From: Morinoia aosen
Lineage: Eukaryota; Arthropoda; Malacostraca; Amphipoda; Talitridae
Direction: 5' to 3'
Assembly: GCA_030386875.1 (NCBI GenBank)
Contig: CM059579.1
Span: 18,076,484 to 18,140,483, forward strand
Length of the DNA stretch: 64,000 nt
The position numbers and the translations under genes were made by a program. This document shows positions 1 through 14,484 of the stretch, piece after piece. Positions within the stretch are counted from its first letter, which is position 1; every line of letters begins with the position of its first letter. A model generated the notes under the pieces. It saw nothing but the letters and a program-made list of their open reading frames with translations, was not told where the DNA came from and made no database searches.

Positions 1-1639
1 TTTATAAAACGCGAAGCATTTGCTATACAGCTCTTTTATCCCAGAAATACGAGGCCTGAAATGAGAAGAATGATATCAATGATTGTTAATGTAACATGAA
101 AAGATGGGAAATACGGTTATTCAAATTATTCTGGCTCATAAACCAAGGCATTGCACTATCACGTCATCAATAACCAAGCTAACTTTAGAAGACAAGTTAT
201 AAATAAGATAGACCATCCTAAATGAATGATAAATCTGATCAAAATCGACAGCGTCAGTTACGAACAAGAGAGAATACTTTCAATAAGAAAACACGCTCAC
301 AAAACGGCACACGTTTTGATCGCGCAAGCAGGACTATAAGGGCGCAGGAGTCTGGTGTTCATCTCATTAGTTGTTGACCTGCGGAAGACACCTTAATTAG
401 AACCACAAATTGGATAGGAAGTGCAGAGCCAAAAATAAGGGCGAGCGGCGGGCGCCGGCTCGTAGAGCCGCGTCGGCGCGTGGCCTGTCCGCACGAGTGA
501 TAGCGGACACGGGCCTCTCCGCCCCCCGACGCGCGGCAGGGATCAGGGACGTTGCATGTGAACCGAGGGCCTCTGTCCCATGGAATCGTAAGCAGCGTGC
601 GCGCGATGATTGATTGAAAATTGGGTTTGATACACTCTGAGATTCAGCACGGCATATGCTGCGAGGCGGCACAAATAGCGGGTACTGTGATAGACTGAAG
701 GCAAACTGTCGATGCGTCGAATGGGGAGAAACTGTGGATGCATAACTTGGAACCGTTTCTCGTGGGATTTTGTTAAAGAGACTTGGGAACTTGGTGCGCC
801 TGAATTGCCTGTCCTCACAGACAACAAATGAGATGCAAGGCACTAGATAAGACGAGACACTCCTCGCCACATTGTAGCATTTTATAGCATTCTTCCGTTG
901 CAAATCATTTGAATCTTCCTTCTAGTGCGCTGAACAAATTTTTGTGCAAATATTTATTTATCAACGGACAGTAACTTTTGATATTTCCGAGTAGATGCCT
1001 CATATTCCTCATTTGAAACAATATCAACTCCGCAGAGTGACATCGCACGAGTTAACAGAAGTGGAGGTAGGAAGATTTGTGTCGAACACAGTAGTAAGCG
1101 AGACCGATTTTTCCTCAAAGGGTGTTCCTAAAAGCCAACCTGATTTCAGAAGTATCACTTATGGTTGTTGCTGTGTTTGCGCTTCGTTGTTGAAGAGAGT
1201 TAGAAACGTCAAGTTCTAACAAACTGCTAATACAAATACTCAGCCTACTGTATGTAAGACAAGAGGAGTCAAGGTATTTAGGAGACAACCTGTCAACGGG
1301 CAACACAGTTTTGACTCCCCATAAGGACGAACGTAAGACAACTTGCATAGTTTCCCCACACATACATCTCGCGTTGCTCACCAAAACGGACACCTTCATA
1401 TGAGCTATGTTCTGAATAGATTAATTATTTATATGATTTCAAAACTGAATCAAACAATAATTTGTTAAACGTCTTTTCAAGATTTCGAAAGAAATTTATA
1501 GAAGTGAGAAGAGATTCAATTTCATCAAAAACTTTAGTGTTGCAGTGGATTAAACTAACTCAGTTGGGACTGACACGTTAAGCCTAGAACACAAACCTCT
1601 TGCCGGGGTTACACCATCACAAACCCTTAGAGAATATTA
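1..1639. other. Gene-poor region with a CpG-rich patch
   Basis: No supported exon. Positions about 415-615 are markedly GC- and CpG-rich against the AT-rich background, open on both strands, and could be a promoter island or an untranslated first exon. I see no conserved protein signature in either frame. The rest is AT-rich sequence without structure I can name. Confidence 0.4.
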
Positions 1640-1825
1640 CCCTATTTTTAGAGACTAAAACATATACAGGTACAAAACAGATACATTGAACGTACAAAAC
1701 CTCATGAGAAACAATACTGTAAGAGAATAAAAAAAAATAATTTATTTTTAGAGAATAAAACAGATCCAGGTACAGAGCAGATATATTGAACGTGTAAAAC
1801 TTCATTAGAAATAATATTTTTCGGT
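1640..1825. repeat. Imperfect tandem duplication, ~104-bp unit
   Basis: Two adjacent diverged copies begin near 1640 and 1744. They share the blocks tatttttagaga, taaaaca, caggtaca, attgaacgt and aaaac-tcat-agaaa in the same order. The copy boundary is an A-rich run at about 1725-1740. It is not coding. Confidence 0.6.
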
Positions 1826-1854
1826 ACTCATTTCTCAAAAAGATTAGATTATTA

Positions 1855-2167
1855 GTTAGTTTGAGCCTCCCTATCCTCAACAAATGAGATCCAAAGAGAG
1901 GAAGCAAGAAAGCACCATTTAGTGTGGAGTTAAGGGAACGTGGAGTCTATGCAGCAAGGGCACAGAAACAGAAAGCTAAGAAAGAAGATCATGAAACAAT
2001 AAAAAGTTTAAGAAGAAAGTAGTAGGTGCTGAAAAAACAGGATAGCAGTGACCCATGTTATTTTAACAAAAAGGAAGCCTACCTAACCTTTAGCTCGGGC
2101 CCTTACATAGTCCCCCTGGGAGCGCTAATTCCCATAGAGACAATAGTTGTATCCCTCTGAGGGGTCA
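1855..2167 (-). repeat. Family A SINE-like repeat, near full length
   Basis: The sequence runs from gcctccctatcctcaaca near 1864 to atccctctgaggggtc near 2165, the reverse complement of the family A sense strand. The consensus is described at the 23300-23645 copy. Confidence 0.8.
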
Positions 2168-3154
2168 TTTCTCTAAAACGAAGTTCCTTAAACAATATCA
2201 CAGTGTTGTGTGGATGGCTTCATGAGAACTCACAAAAATACTGAACATCTTGACCTAAGTTAACATAGAAAATTTGCTTCAGGATTGTTTTCAGGAGTAA
2301 ACATAGTGTTAGTTACTAAGTCAACGCCACAGAATATTATGTGGTCAAAAAAAGCTCGTGAATCAAGTCATTCTTGATCAAATAAAAGAACAACTGAAAC
2401 AATATAAAAGAAAAACAACAAGAAAATTATTTATTAAACAATTACGGAAGGTTCTAGACGCTGTTAACCTTCAACTTAGTATTGAAAAACAAAATACAAA
2501 TATTGTACATGAAATGTCCAAAAGACTTAAATTTTGAAAAGATAAATCTTTCCATGTGGCGACTTTCGTAACTTGAATGCAATTCTATCCGACAGTAACT
2601 TTGAAAACTTGATTTAGATTTTTTTTCAAAAGTCGCACACGCGGAAGCTCGATCTTTCACTGAACTTTTCAGGAAGAAGCTATAAATAATGAATGCATAC
2701 GCGAGAAAATATTTATTCTCGCATAAATTCACTATTTCAGAAATACAAGGTTGCTCTTGCATTGATAGCAGGCTTTACATGAGTATTCCAGTTCGGTCAA
2801 ATACAGCTATTCTCATCGATATGAAGAAAACATCGCGTAGGCCTACTATTTAATGCCGGAATGATTAGACTTCAATTTTATATTAAATGCATAATAGAAA
2901 TAGCTATAGATTCGATTATTTTGAAAAACCTTTCAATATCGACAGTTTTCATACCTTTGTTTATTAGCAACGGAATTAAGAGCGATATGTACAATTCATG
3001 AGTAAACTTTAGATGCAAGGCACAAAAACCTACGGTTTTTTTCTAAAAGACAACGATCATATATATATACCCACTCCTTAACCCCTAGTCGAAGTTATCA
3101 TTTAATTAATCAGTATCTCATGAGATAATTTGATTGATTGATTATGCGAAAATT

Positions 3155-3496
3155 TTAGCCTCCCTTTACCACAACATTGATGTTCAAAGAGAGAAAGGAT
3201 GAAGGCACCATTTAGTATGGAGTTAAGAGAACGCGGAATCTACGCAAAAGGTGCATGAAAACAGTAAGCTATGAAAGAAGTTCATGAAACAAGATAAAAG
3301 TTGAAGAAGAAAGTAGTAGGTGCTAAAAAAAAACAGGATAGCAGTGAACCGAAAAAAGATGGTCTTCAACATAACAAAAAATATTTTAATTTCAACAAAA
3401 TAAGGCCTACCTGACTCTTAGCTCGGGCCCTCACATTTTCCCCCCTGGAAGCGCTAATTACCATAGATACATGAGTAGTATCCCCTCGAGGGGGGT
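3155..3496 (-). repeat. Family A SINE-like repeat, near full length
   Basis: It starts with tagcctccctttaccacaac and ends with the cccctcgagggg palindrome. All internal family blocks are present, including gaagaagaaagtagtaggtg and ggcctacctgactc. Confidence 0.8.
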
Positions 3497-3499
3497 TAG

Positions 3500-5130
3500 C
3501 GTCTGTAGACGCTACCAGAATAACTTCTCTTCAGATCCCGTGGGGAATACCAGCGTCTGTTACAAAGAGCAAAAAATTGAATTGCAAAAGTGTTTAAGTT
3601 TTTTAAAAGGATTAAATTACCTAAATAAAAAACACGTCGAAAAAAGTTGATTTACATAGAAAGAACACGATCAATTTAGAGCGCATGAAAACATCCCCAC
3701 TCATCGAAGTGAGGTGGATGCTTCACACAATTGACAGCGAGCTCGCTGAATGTCATGGGAATGGCAACATTATTGGCAATACAACTTGACAAAAATGGCC
3801 TCTAATTGCGGGGTAGGAGGCAATCTCACTCAATTTAGGATACCCAACTAAATTCCTGACAATTATGCCGAGACGCTGCAGCGCACAACAGTCGAAAGGG
3901 CAAAAAAGCTCCATGCAGGAATAGAAATTTACAAAGAATAAACTCAGGTATTACAAAGATTACGCGAATAACACAAGTTTTCAGGTGAAGAGTTAATATT
4001 GAAGTCAATCTAGTTATACCCCAAAATTACGAGATATGACAGCATGAAGCCCTGGTATAGGTTACGATAAACCTGTTACACGAGTGATTAGGTCATATAT
4101 GCATGCTGTCAATTCACATCGCTACTCGAACAAGGTAAAATTTACGCACACCTAAGTATTTTACGGGCTAAAACGTAATGAAATATGCATTGAAAACAGT
4201 ATAAGAACAATGTAATACTATGAAAGTTATGAAAATGTGTGAAGAAAATATACTCAAACTAATGTCAGAATGAAAACACGACATTCATAAAAAACTAAGC
4301 AAAACCTCCACATTCGGATCATTGGTGAACTGAAACAATGACACATAGCAAGCGCATATAAAAATTTGTGTCAAACACAAATGGAAGAATCGAACAAAAG
4401 AAGGAAAAGAATAATAGCACGTTCGGATTCGTTTGGTGAAAAGTACGGTGCAAGGGAGCGGAGGGCAGGAGACTGGTGGTGGTGCAACACCAAAATGGTG
4501 TCAGCAGAGGGTGACAAAATCGATTGCAAAGCGCGCCGAGTGCTCGCTGCACGGGCCACGGAACAGAGTGTGCTACCGGCGTCCCCTGCCCACCACATGC
4601 GCGCCAATTCGCAGTATGTTCCTCGCAACTTTATGGAAGTAAAAAAAAGCGAAAGGGGAAAAGTATTTAACTTGTCTATGGACCTTTCGTTATGGTATGC
4701 GTTTCGTAACTTATTTGTAAACAAGTGGACACTATCAGAAAAAAAATAGTGAACTCGCCATGCGATGTATCGCGATATTCAACTTTTTCGTCGCAAAACT
4801 GTGATCACATTTTAAGACTTTCCTTCACTACTGGGGTATCAACTGCTTTGATCACAAACCGTATTGACATTAGAATACCAAAAACGCCTGATTTTTCACC
4901 TTTCGTAGCACATGCCAACTCAAACAGAAATAACAACTTCAAAGCCGACAGGGATGTAGCTCGGTATATAACACGCGTCAAAAAGTGTCTGTGGCTTTGA
5001 ATTTAACTTCTCTCTTCTTGAAAATAGAATGCTCTAAAAATCAGTTAGAACAATGCTCAAACGTACGGAGTATCAACCTCACAGCAAAATAAAAAAGCTC
5101 CTATGGAACCTTTTAGAGAGGATTAGATGA
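3500..5130. other. No gene seen; one mixed-composition patch
   Basis: Positions about 4430-4640 have higher GC and are open on both strands, but neither reading shows a domain or flanking splice sites that agree. I do not call a gene. Confidence 0.35.
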
Positions 5131-5134
5131 GTTA

Positions 5135-5410
5135 GTTCAAGCACCCCAACAAAAATGATCTTAAGAGAGGAAGACACCATTAATTACGGAATTAAGATAA
5201 CGGGGAATCTATGACCAAGGTGTGTCCCCCACACCTTGCGTATAGAAAAGCAAAATAGAAAGAAATTTATGAGACAAAAATAAGAGCCGAAGAAAAAAGT
5301 CATACGTGCTGAAAAATGAAAAGCCGAGAACCGGGGAAAGATGGTCCGTAACAAAATAAAAATCTATTTTACTCCATCCAAAAGAAGGCTTATTTAACGT
5401 TCGCTAATAC
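5135..5410 (-). repeat. Family A SINE-like repeat, truncated and diverged
   Basis: It has the tail-side blocks (agagaggaag-acaccatt, aatctatg, cagaaagaaatttatgag) and the gccgaagaaaaaagtcatac block. It loses the GC-rich sense 5' end after ggcttatttaacgttcgc. Confidence 0.65.
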
Positions 5411-6119
5411 CCAATAATATTTCTTACTAAAAACTCCAATTAAAAAATTTAACTTAATTAATTTACTATGTAATTGAGCTAAAAAGACTCGAATTCGATT
5501 AAGTGACCCAGAATCCAGAAAGAAATGAAATACTGCACCAGCTAAACCATCAATTTATCAAAACTAAAACGAAGTATTTTTATTCAACACAAAAAACTTT
5601 CAGATTTTATTGCATTTTGACTCGCCAAACATTGGCAAGATGCTGGACTTGCAGTTGATACTGCATAATTTCGTTATATCATTTTTCACTCCATTACTTC
5701 GTTGCACACAGTTCAACTGTTTGCCGAGCTCAAAATAAGTTACTATAATCACAAGTTATAACGCGGTTCTTGACCGAGACATGTGAATATTCTACACATT
5801 TTTTATCGGTAGATAATGAATAAATAAATTCAACAAATAAACAAATATGTCCAATAAATTTTCTATCGGTCAAGTAAATTTAACGACCGTTAACATCCGA
5901 CGGCGTTCCTATTTAGCTGTTAGAAATTCGCGAGACACGCAGTAGTCCGGGGAAGGTGCACGTGTAATCGGTAGATCATTTATAATTTGATAACAATGAA
6001 CAACTGTTTAACAGATAATAAAATTTGATTATAAGTTAACTTACGTCACCTTAACCTTACTCTAAAATAAATTCGCAAGATAGGATAGCCTCATTTAGAT
6101 GGCATTGTGACGACTGTAA

Positions 6120-6345
6120 GTCTACACACGTGTTCCCACACACTGCGCATAAAAACCGCAAGATTGAAAAAAGTCTACTAAACAGAATAAAAGTTGAAGA
6201 AGAAATAGGTACTGGAAAGAAGACAACAGTAAATAGAGAAAAGGCTACCCGCAGTTAAACAAAATTTTCATTCTATTTCAACAATTGAAAAGCCTACCTC
6301 ACCGAACCTCGTCCCTTCCTCTGGAGCAGCAATATGCGCTGCGAG
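6120..6345 (-). repeat. Family A SINE-like repeat, old fragment
   Basis: Recognisable blocks are gtgttcccacacactgcgca, ataaaagttgaagaagaaat, aggtactg and tctatttcaacaattg followed by aagcctacctcacc. The ends are lost or too diverged to place. Confidence 0.55.
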
Positions 6346-6349
6346 GAAA

Positions 6350-9300
6350 ATACATCGACTTTTCAATGGATATCGGAAACAATTGAAGCCAGAAAACACA
6401 AGTGAAGAACCTCAAAATTTTAATAAAACAATATTCACGGTACTGTAACGCACAAAATCTTTAATGCGCACCCTTTTTTAATTAGTACACACTTTCATAA
6501 GAGCAAAAGCTCACTAAAGCTTCTCGTTTCCAGCGATGTCTCAGAACACAGCCAAGGCAACATTGCTCGAGAGCTGCTAACTAGTGTAGCCGGAGGGGCT
6601 CAGGAGTGATTGATGTCGGAGCGTCGGGGCAATTAATGAATATTTAATCACGACAGTTCATTTTTTCAGTGGACCAAGGAAACAGGCAAACCGACAACTA
6701 TACAGAAACAAAAATCATGGTTTCGCACAAAATCAATTTGCAATTCTATAGAATAAGATATTCGAATATTCAAAACTGAAGCTAATTCCTTAGAGCTTAT
6801 TAGTGCAGTGGGTAAATGGGTATAACACTAATATCATATATGAACATATCCAGAGATTCATGGGAAGTCTAAAACGAAATATAAAATTTCCCTACATTGA
6901 TTTGTGTTTAGAAAAAGGCAGCCGACTATTTCAAAACTGGGAATTTCACAAGGAAAAATTACGCTTGATGTTCGTGTACTATTGGATATTTCTGCCAAAG
7001 CTGCGGCATGCAGCGCACACACCTTGATTGCTGGACCTGCTACGACCCGAAGACAAAACGCGACACGACCTAAATAGCTCTTTCATCGCTTTTCACTCGG
7101 TCATTTAGGAATAAAAAAAATTCAGTTTTTAACATTACAGGGGGTCCTCGAATTACGAAGGCTATCCGTTCTTATGAAGTGCGGTAATTCGAATTTTAGT
7201 GTAAGTCGGAACACACCTAAATAAACTATGTAAGTACATAAGCACGTAAGTCAATCCCCTATGCTAATGCAGTACAGTATGTACATTAAAGTTATAATCT
7301 AGGACATAATAAGACACTTATATGACATGAAAACAGAACTATGGCGTCAACGCCAGAGCATTTCCATAATCAAATCTCATCAATTTTAATCTCAAAACAC
7401 ATGAAATTGTTAAAAACCTTCAAACGTACCTACCTGTACGTAGTAGAAAATATCCCTAATCGTATTGACACATCGAAACTTGCATCACAGAAAGTCAACC
7501 ACGGCCAAAGAATGTATGGTTTTGGTATGCAGATGACGGTTAATAATTGCACAAAATTGAACTCGCAATTTGCATGGCGCAGAGCTGCCACTAGGCAACA
7601 GGGTAACCGCGAGCTCCACGGAAACACAGCGACTGATCGCGACGAGCAGGACCAGTGGGAGTAATGAGTGGATCGCGGCGGCGGTGGCTATGGCTATGGT
7701 AAGGTTTGCTCTGGACAATGGGCGTCAATAAGGATAATTAGCGCTATACTCAGGCCCAGTATTCGTGGGAGGCCACTCAGTTCTCAGTGCTCGTTTCGAG
7801 AGGCGTATTGTCTCAGCCCAGTCGGAGCAGCGCGTCACAAAAGAGCTTTTGTGCGCCTAAAAATGCGGCAAATGATTCGGCGGCGCAAGCTACTTTTATA
7901 GGCCGGCACTCAAGCAGAAAACGCGGGGCTGTTTGCATAGCACTAGGCAGCGCACAGGCGCCTCGTGTTCACGTACTCGCTCTCAGGCTTTCCTGGGTGC
8001 GGACGGTGCTCTGCGACCTGCGGCAACATTTCCACGAGTTAATGCACAAAATTGCGACACTGGGAACGTTTTAGAATATTTTAGCAATTCTATTTTAGTT
8101 TACGCTAGTAACTATTTTATAATTATCATACCATCTTATAAATTTTTTAGCGTGAACTATTTGAATAACGTAGCGGTGACAAGGGAAAAACGATATAAAG
8201 TTAGGGAGCCCTTGAAAGCCCCGGCAAGGCTGCATGACTCTCATTAGCTCCCCATCAAAACATATAAAGGAAAATAAGCATAGAAATAAGTACTTCTTCT
8301 GTAAAGTACATTATAATCCTATACACAAAATTAAGTGGTGTTGGGATCAAGGTCATGAAGTAAAAACAGTAAAAATTAAATACACAAAATGAAAACTTAG
8401 TGAAACATTATTAGTTTAAAAACATTTAACGGGAACATTTAACGATGATTGACTACCTTCGGTCAACTGTCGAGGAGAATACAGAACTGGCAATAAATCA
8501 CAAGTGAACATCCATCAGAATAATCATGAAATGATGTATAATTGAAAAAAAACATGGTGGTCTAAACTTTTAACGAAGTGTAAGTTACGAAGCAATTCTA
8601 AAATGAACTCCCCAGCACAGATTTAATAAGAAACTCTCCGCGAAAGATTTATCATTAATAGAGTTTGAATTGACATTACTCTCGATTCCGTAACTCTCCA
8701 GACTTACCTACAGGTCAGGATGAAGGACACCCCCAAGACTGTGAGAAAATTAAGATGTCTATAGATTTCTCACAGTTAAATACATTCTATAATATAAGGT
8801 AGAAGGTGCCCGAGTAAACCATTTCAATCTGAAGTCAAACACACACCGGTTATAGAACCATACGTAACGATTTATAACACTAAGAGATAGCATTTTAGCT
8901 CAGCATTTTAGCGAGCTTTAAAAGCGGACCTCAGGTACATTGAAACAATGCTAAACGTATCAGTTTCACTGAAATATTCCAGTAACGAATTCTTCCCCAT
9001 AAAAAGTAAAAAGCTGCTGTTGGCCGTATTTCATACACTTGCGGCGCATTGTTGTAGCTGCTGCGCGCATGCCCATGTTAAACAACGCCCACGAGTCCAA
9101 CTCTAATGGCAAGTATCAAACAAATTGAAACACGAGCCCGCAATCGAGCAGACATCAGCTACAGACTGTTCGTCGATTTGTATAAAATATGAATTTAGGA
9201 TTTCCACGGCGTGCAATTTTTCCGGGAAGTACAATGATCCGAACCTTTAGAACGGACATTTCGATGCGCATGTACCGCTATATCTGTCTATGAGGGAATT

Positions 9301-9760
9301 TTTGGTTCGTATTTCAGCTAAGATATTTGTTACTTACTTTGAATATTATTTGATTCACGCTCGCAATAGTATAGACACGGACGTAGAAAAAACTTTCAGG
9401 GGATTAGAGAATTTATTCAGTGATGTACGTATAGGCCATTTCAATGCTGTTTTACTTTTCTTGGCGTCAATAGCATCACTTTTGGAAGTTGCAAGAAAAT
9501 ACTGAAACAATGTTAAGCTGAAAACTCAATAATAAATCCTGCAATATTTATACCTTGCGCAGAAAACGCTGTTATACAAGTACATAGACAGCCGCCTCAT
9601 CAAAGTGATGCCGGTTTCGTAAAAAAAAAACTGTAAAACACATATCCATGTGGATTTTGAAAGCCGTGTGCGTAGCACAGGGCATGAACACGACCACAAT
9701 TTTAGAGTTAAGTGTGTCTTAATTTGTAGCCAACACAAAACACCTCAGGTCTGGACTATT
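6350..9760. other. No gene supported; CpG-rich patch at 7560-8060
   Basis: About 7560-8060 is GC- and CpG-rich with several overlapping short open frames in different registers and none with a known motif, so a promoter island or decayed repeat is as likely as an exon. The stretch 8790-8900 weakly resembles part of the repeat at 9766-10015. The remainder is AT-rich and featureless. Confidence 0.35.
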
Positions 9761-9765
9761 GCATT

Positions 9766-10015
9766 TTTAACACGTTGACTACATTTATGCGGCTGCTGTG
9801 GTTGGTAGAGATATAGGTTAGAAGAAACCGTATTGCAAAACTGTCATTACAGCTCGAATATATTTTTATCCTTTTAAAGAAGGCTGAAAAACACATTTAC
9901 ACGATAATATACATCGTGTTTTAAAATTTATTTCGAGTGAGGTAGTAAACCAGTTGAAATGTTATCCGTTTATAGCGGTACGTAAATGAGTAATTTAGCG
10001 AGTGGTACACATACG
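9766..10015 (+). repeat. TTAA-flanked MITE-like repeat (family C)
   Basis: The sequence starts at TTAA followed by cacgttgactac, then tatgcggctgctgtggttgg, and ends near gtggtacacatacg. A second diverged copy lies at 30156-30395 in the same orientation and with the same block order. A TTAA border next to a cgttgac start suggests piggyBac-type mobilisation, but I do not see a clear second terminal repeat. Confidence 0.5.
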
Positions 10016-10124
10016 TAGCGAAATACGTAGTCAATGTGATAACTTCACACCCAGTCAACATAAGCCTGCCGAACGCCCCGCTGTACCTTGCAGCAATCCA
10101 TTATTTAGCTCGAATGATTAGACG

Positions 10125-10480
10125 AGATGTTGATTTAAGCTTCCCTAACCTCAACAAAGATGTTCCTCACAAAGGAAGGAGGAAGGCACCATTAAGTGAG
10201 AACTTAAGGGAACGCGGAATCTATGCACAAGGTGCATACAAACAATAAGTTGAGAAGAAATGTTAGAAAACAAGGTAAAAGTTGGAGAAGAAAGTAGTCG
10301 TAGTAGGTGCTGAAAAACAGGACAGCAGAGAACCGAAAAAGACTCTACGCAACAAAACACCTATTCTATTACAACAAAACAAAGGGCAACCAAACTATTA
10401 GCTCGAGACCTCACATATTCCCCCATATGAAGCGCTAATTCCCATAGATACAATAATTACATCCCCCTAAGGGGATTTAG
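10125..10480 (-). repeat. Family A SINE-like repeat, full length
   Basis: It runs from gatttaagcttccctaacct to atccccctaaggggattt. All family blocks are present with few changes. Confidence 0.85.
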
Positions 10481-10484
10481 CTCA

Positions 10485-13290
10485 CAAAATGCCGTATCCG
10501 AGAGCAGAAACTTTCCCTCATACCACGCACGTTTTGCACTGCGATTACTCCGTTGAAATGGTAACGGTGTAAAACCATCTCGTAAGACATACCTTGTTCA
10601 CCCAAGACAAGCGGAGAACGCAAAAATGAAGATATCTTTGAGTTTAAACCTAACATTCAGGGAGGAGGCCCACATCACAGCGTAATGCCCCAAAAATAGA
10701 TACTTTTCCTTTTTTAATTCAGGATGATCATAGGTGTATCGGTCATTTACTATATTTCACCAACACTACACCGTGATATACTACTGAATATTCGCTCTGG
10801 TAAAAGAGCTGAAAATCATCACGCTTAATCTCACGAAAAGGCGAAGGTATTCAGGTTCAATTTAAAGCTTCCTATGGGCAAAGCTGAATAAAAAGCGCAT
10901 TAGATCGAGTGAAAAAATAGATTCACCCATTTTAACCCTATTTTCCTACTGCTTTGCTACGTGTGCAGTAAATGTTGCAATAAACATATAAACTCTAATG
11001 TTTGATCAAGTTGAACCGCTTAAACAAGGCGAATAATTTTATGATCTGTTTCTGCCTTACACATCATTTGGTGAGACCTCAATAGAAAATATTGAGTGAA
11101 TGATAAACTTACAATAATGTGCACGAAATGAACCTATAGCTCGCACGCAGTCGGATCGCCGTTAGAAGTTGACTGCTTCTTGGCGAGCCTTGTTGTACGC
11201 GCGCATGTCAGAGCCTGTTACTTTAATGACACGATACAAGATCAATTCTCTTTCTGAACACTGAAAAGTTGTATTTTTAGAGAGCATTCAAAAAATTATG
11301 ATGCAGCTTTATTCCCAGCGAAGAACCCAAAGAAGACTGGAAATCAACACTATACGTGAACCATGATCCATTGACGATATACCCCAACTATGACGTTAGT
11401 CAACACACAAAGCAAGGCTGGCATTCAAACAATTCGCACAAAATTAATATCCATGGTAAACTCGAACGTTTTTGTAAAATTAAAAATTTCATAAATGAGT
11501 TTAAATAACATTTCGTGGTGTCACCGTCGACGATACAAGGAGCGAAAATTTGTGTCGCAACGCGGTAAATAAAATAACTGTAGTTTTTAAATAAAAATAA
11601 ACTTTTTGTAGAATTATAGAGAACAGTTTTACAAGTTTGAGCTTCAACGCTATTCATAAACGGTTAAGAGCCCGACATCGTGAACATCACTGATTCGATA
11701 AAAATCTACGGAAACACATACACAGTTTCACAAAATCGTAAGGGAAGACCTCACAATCCAAACAACGCTTCTACACATTTCTAGCTAGATCATGTCGCGA
11801 CCTTTACGTAGCAGGACATTCTTCCACTCCTACAGTATTTCTACACTGTCGACACTATAATAATGACATTTAATTCAACTTTATATATTACATTTTGAAG
11901 TTTTATCAACAGCTAATCAAAGAAGTTATGACGCCACACATCTTCAGCACTAGCTCAGCATTCGGGACAGCGGGGTAGCATTAGCTGCGTCAAAAGCAAT
12001 GTGAGGAATAACATACCGCAATACATCAACAAGCCATCCTAGCATACCTTCAGAAAGAATTTATACACAATTTTCCTAGGAAGTCATGACGATACAGTTA
12101 ATATGGGGCCGACAATGATATAATGGGTCACACCGACATTTAAAAACAGAGAAAATGATCAGAGTAGCTGGGAGATTCCAGCCAGTTTCTCAACTCTATC
12201 AACATGAAGCAAAATTAGAAATTTCGTGCTAAATATATTTGATTGAGTTACAAACGTTAACTGAATTGGATGATACACTTCGAAGAGCACGTCAACCATC
12301 CTATAGGAGTGAAATTAAATAAAGAGCAAAAAGTATATGGAGTATTAAACATTGGTTTCATGAATCATTGAGCTAAGATTATCAACGGATACGCTGTGTA
12401 TGATCATTGAGCTAAGATTATCAACGGATACGATGTGTATGATACAGAACATAATAGTAATTGGGCTTGGTTGCACGGACCAGAGGCCCATGGCCGGTCA
12501 GTGAAGAAAAGAACGGCTCAAGTCACGGAGGAACTGACCACACAGCGCCGCCCAGACTGACCCATAGCGCCTCTGGCTGACCACGAGCTTCTACAGGACA
12601 GCAGAGTTTAAAAGGACCATTGAAGCATTAGACCAGCGTTCCCTGTCATTAGCGTTAAGCGATGTACGTCCATTCTAACGGAGGAGAAAGAAGATTTGCA
12701 CGCTCCACAGACGTTCGCATGCAGGGTCAGTTCGGGTCATCCTTCTCACGGTGTCCGCAAAGTAAAATAATGAACCATGCGTATAAAAGCCAAAAATCGG
12801 GTATATTCTGAGTAACAGTGATACGAAAGATTTATTTTCTATAGTGAAATCTTACAAACTTAGCAAGTAAGAATTTACCTACACCTGGTTTAGGGGTAAA
12901 AGATTTCTATAAAATACATAATTCTTTTATGAAAATTACCAATACTCAAAGTTGTTGCTAACTAACTGACACAATAAATGTATCAAATATAAAGCACTCC
13001 TGTTTTGTATTTGATACAGTAGAACAATCATAACACCAACCAAAACACTTCAGTTCTCTTTGTCGAGTGACGAGATACAACCAAAGTACGACTTGCAAAT
13101 TCAAAATTCAAAATTTCAGCTTCATCAGGATTGCTAGACAAAATTGAAACTACAATTCAAGGGCATTTCAGGGATAAATACTGATATAAGGAGAATACAA
13201 ATTTACAGTACATTCTCTTAAATAATAATATGCACGTCATTATAACTATATCAGCTCTCACAGTATCAAAATTGATAAGTAGTTGTACAG
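10485..13290. other. Gene-free stretch with one short tandem duplication
   Basis: No exon, RNA gene or known repeat recognised apart from the 39-bp duplication at 12364-12441. About 12460-12760 has higher GC than its surroundings but shows no open frame with a recognisable motif. Confidence 0.4.
12364..12441. repeat. 39-bp tandem duplication
   Basis: Two adjacent 39-bp copies start atcattgagctaagattatc and differ at one base (gctgtg in the first, gatgtg in the second). The near identity points to a recent slippage or duplication event. Confidence 0.9.
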
Positions 13291-13299
13291 AAGTTAGTT

Positions 13300-13640
13300 T
13301 GAGATTCCGTTTCCATTGCATGGGTGTTCTCACAAAAAAAGAGAAGGGATCGTTCAGTATGTATTAAGGAAAACTTAAAATATTGGCACAAGGTGCGTTC
13401 CCACAAAGGACTTTTTGTGAACAGCAAATCAAGAAGAAAGAAGAAGAAAAGACTAAGAAGAGATAACGAAGAACGAATAAAATCTGAAAGAAATGAAACG
13501 GGCACAAAATGCGCAAGTCCCCAAGGCCTATAGCTGTGGCTGTGGTAACCCACAAGCCTCTCCTCTGAAGGCGCTAGTGTTCATAACATAGGATAGACCA
13601 ACCTAACTAACCAAAACTCTTGTCCCCTGAGCGGAGATAA
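13300..13640 (-). repeat. Subfamily B SINE-like repeat
   Basis: It shares order and block similarity with family A (ggtgttctcacaaaaa, agaagaaaagactaagaaga, aaggcctatagctgtgg). Its sense 5' side is different and matches the copies at 36575-36905 and 59395-59795: gaggcgctagt-cataggatag followed by cctaactaacc. The internal A-rich frames are not genes. Confidence 0.6.
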
Positions 13641-14484
13641 TTGACTAAGTTTGATGGCAGATATAGGTAGCGACAGAGTATCTAATTGCATAAATGAGAA
13701 CTACGAATTCATAAATCATTTGAACATGAATTCCAACACCAATCTGTTGTGCCACTGCCAGTTGACCAATGAGTGATGCGTGGGCGACAATACAACAAAA
13801 GATAATATCGTAAATTTTTTACAAGTTGTGTTAAGATATGATTTGTAGAAAAGAGTAATGCATTCAGTACCATTTAATACAATATAAAACGTAATATTTC
13901 ACTTAAACTAGATGCATTATTTGACGAAAATACGAGTGGACAATGATCGTAAGAAACATTCGTCTACGAATGTAGCAATCTGTGCTACAGCAGTGGAAAT
14001 ATTTATACGATTTATTTTCAGTTCTACATTCATAAATAAGTGGTAGGAATATACTAGGGTTGATTATAGGTTGATTTAAATCGATTAATAATGAAAAATA
14101 TACACAATTGAACAGCTGCTCTCACACAAATCACATTCACAATAACCATTCAAATGATTTAAGATGAATTTTGTTTTAAATTATTTTTAGTTTTTTAAAT
14201 CAAAAGACACAACATTTTTCCCAAAAAAATTCAAAATTCAAGAGCAAATTATTACTTTCAAGGACGCGTGTCAACCCAAATAATAATATTACTCTACACT
14301 GCAAACGACGCACAACCTGAGGCAAATGAAAAAAAAATGAAGTAAGCAGCAGAAAATTCAACGTTTTTCATGAAAGATTTTACGAGTCTAGAATGCTAAG
14401 CACGCGCAAACTGAAATTATGTTGAAAAACGAGAACATTTCTTCTACTATATAGAAGATTTTGAATTTTTCGAGGGGAGGCTAC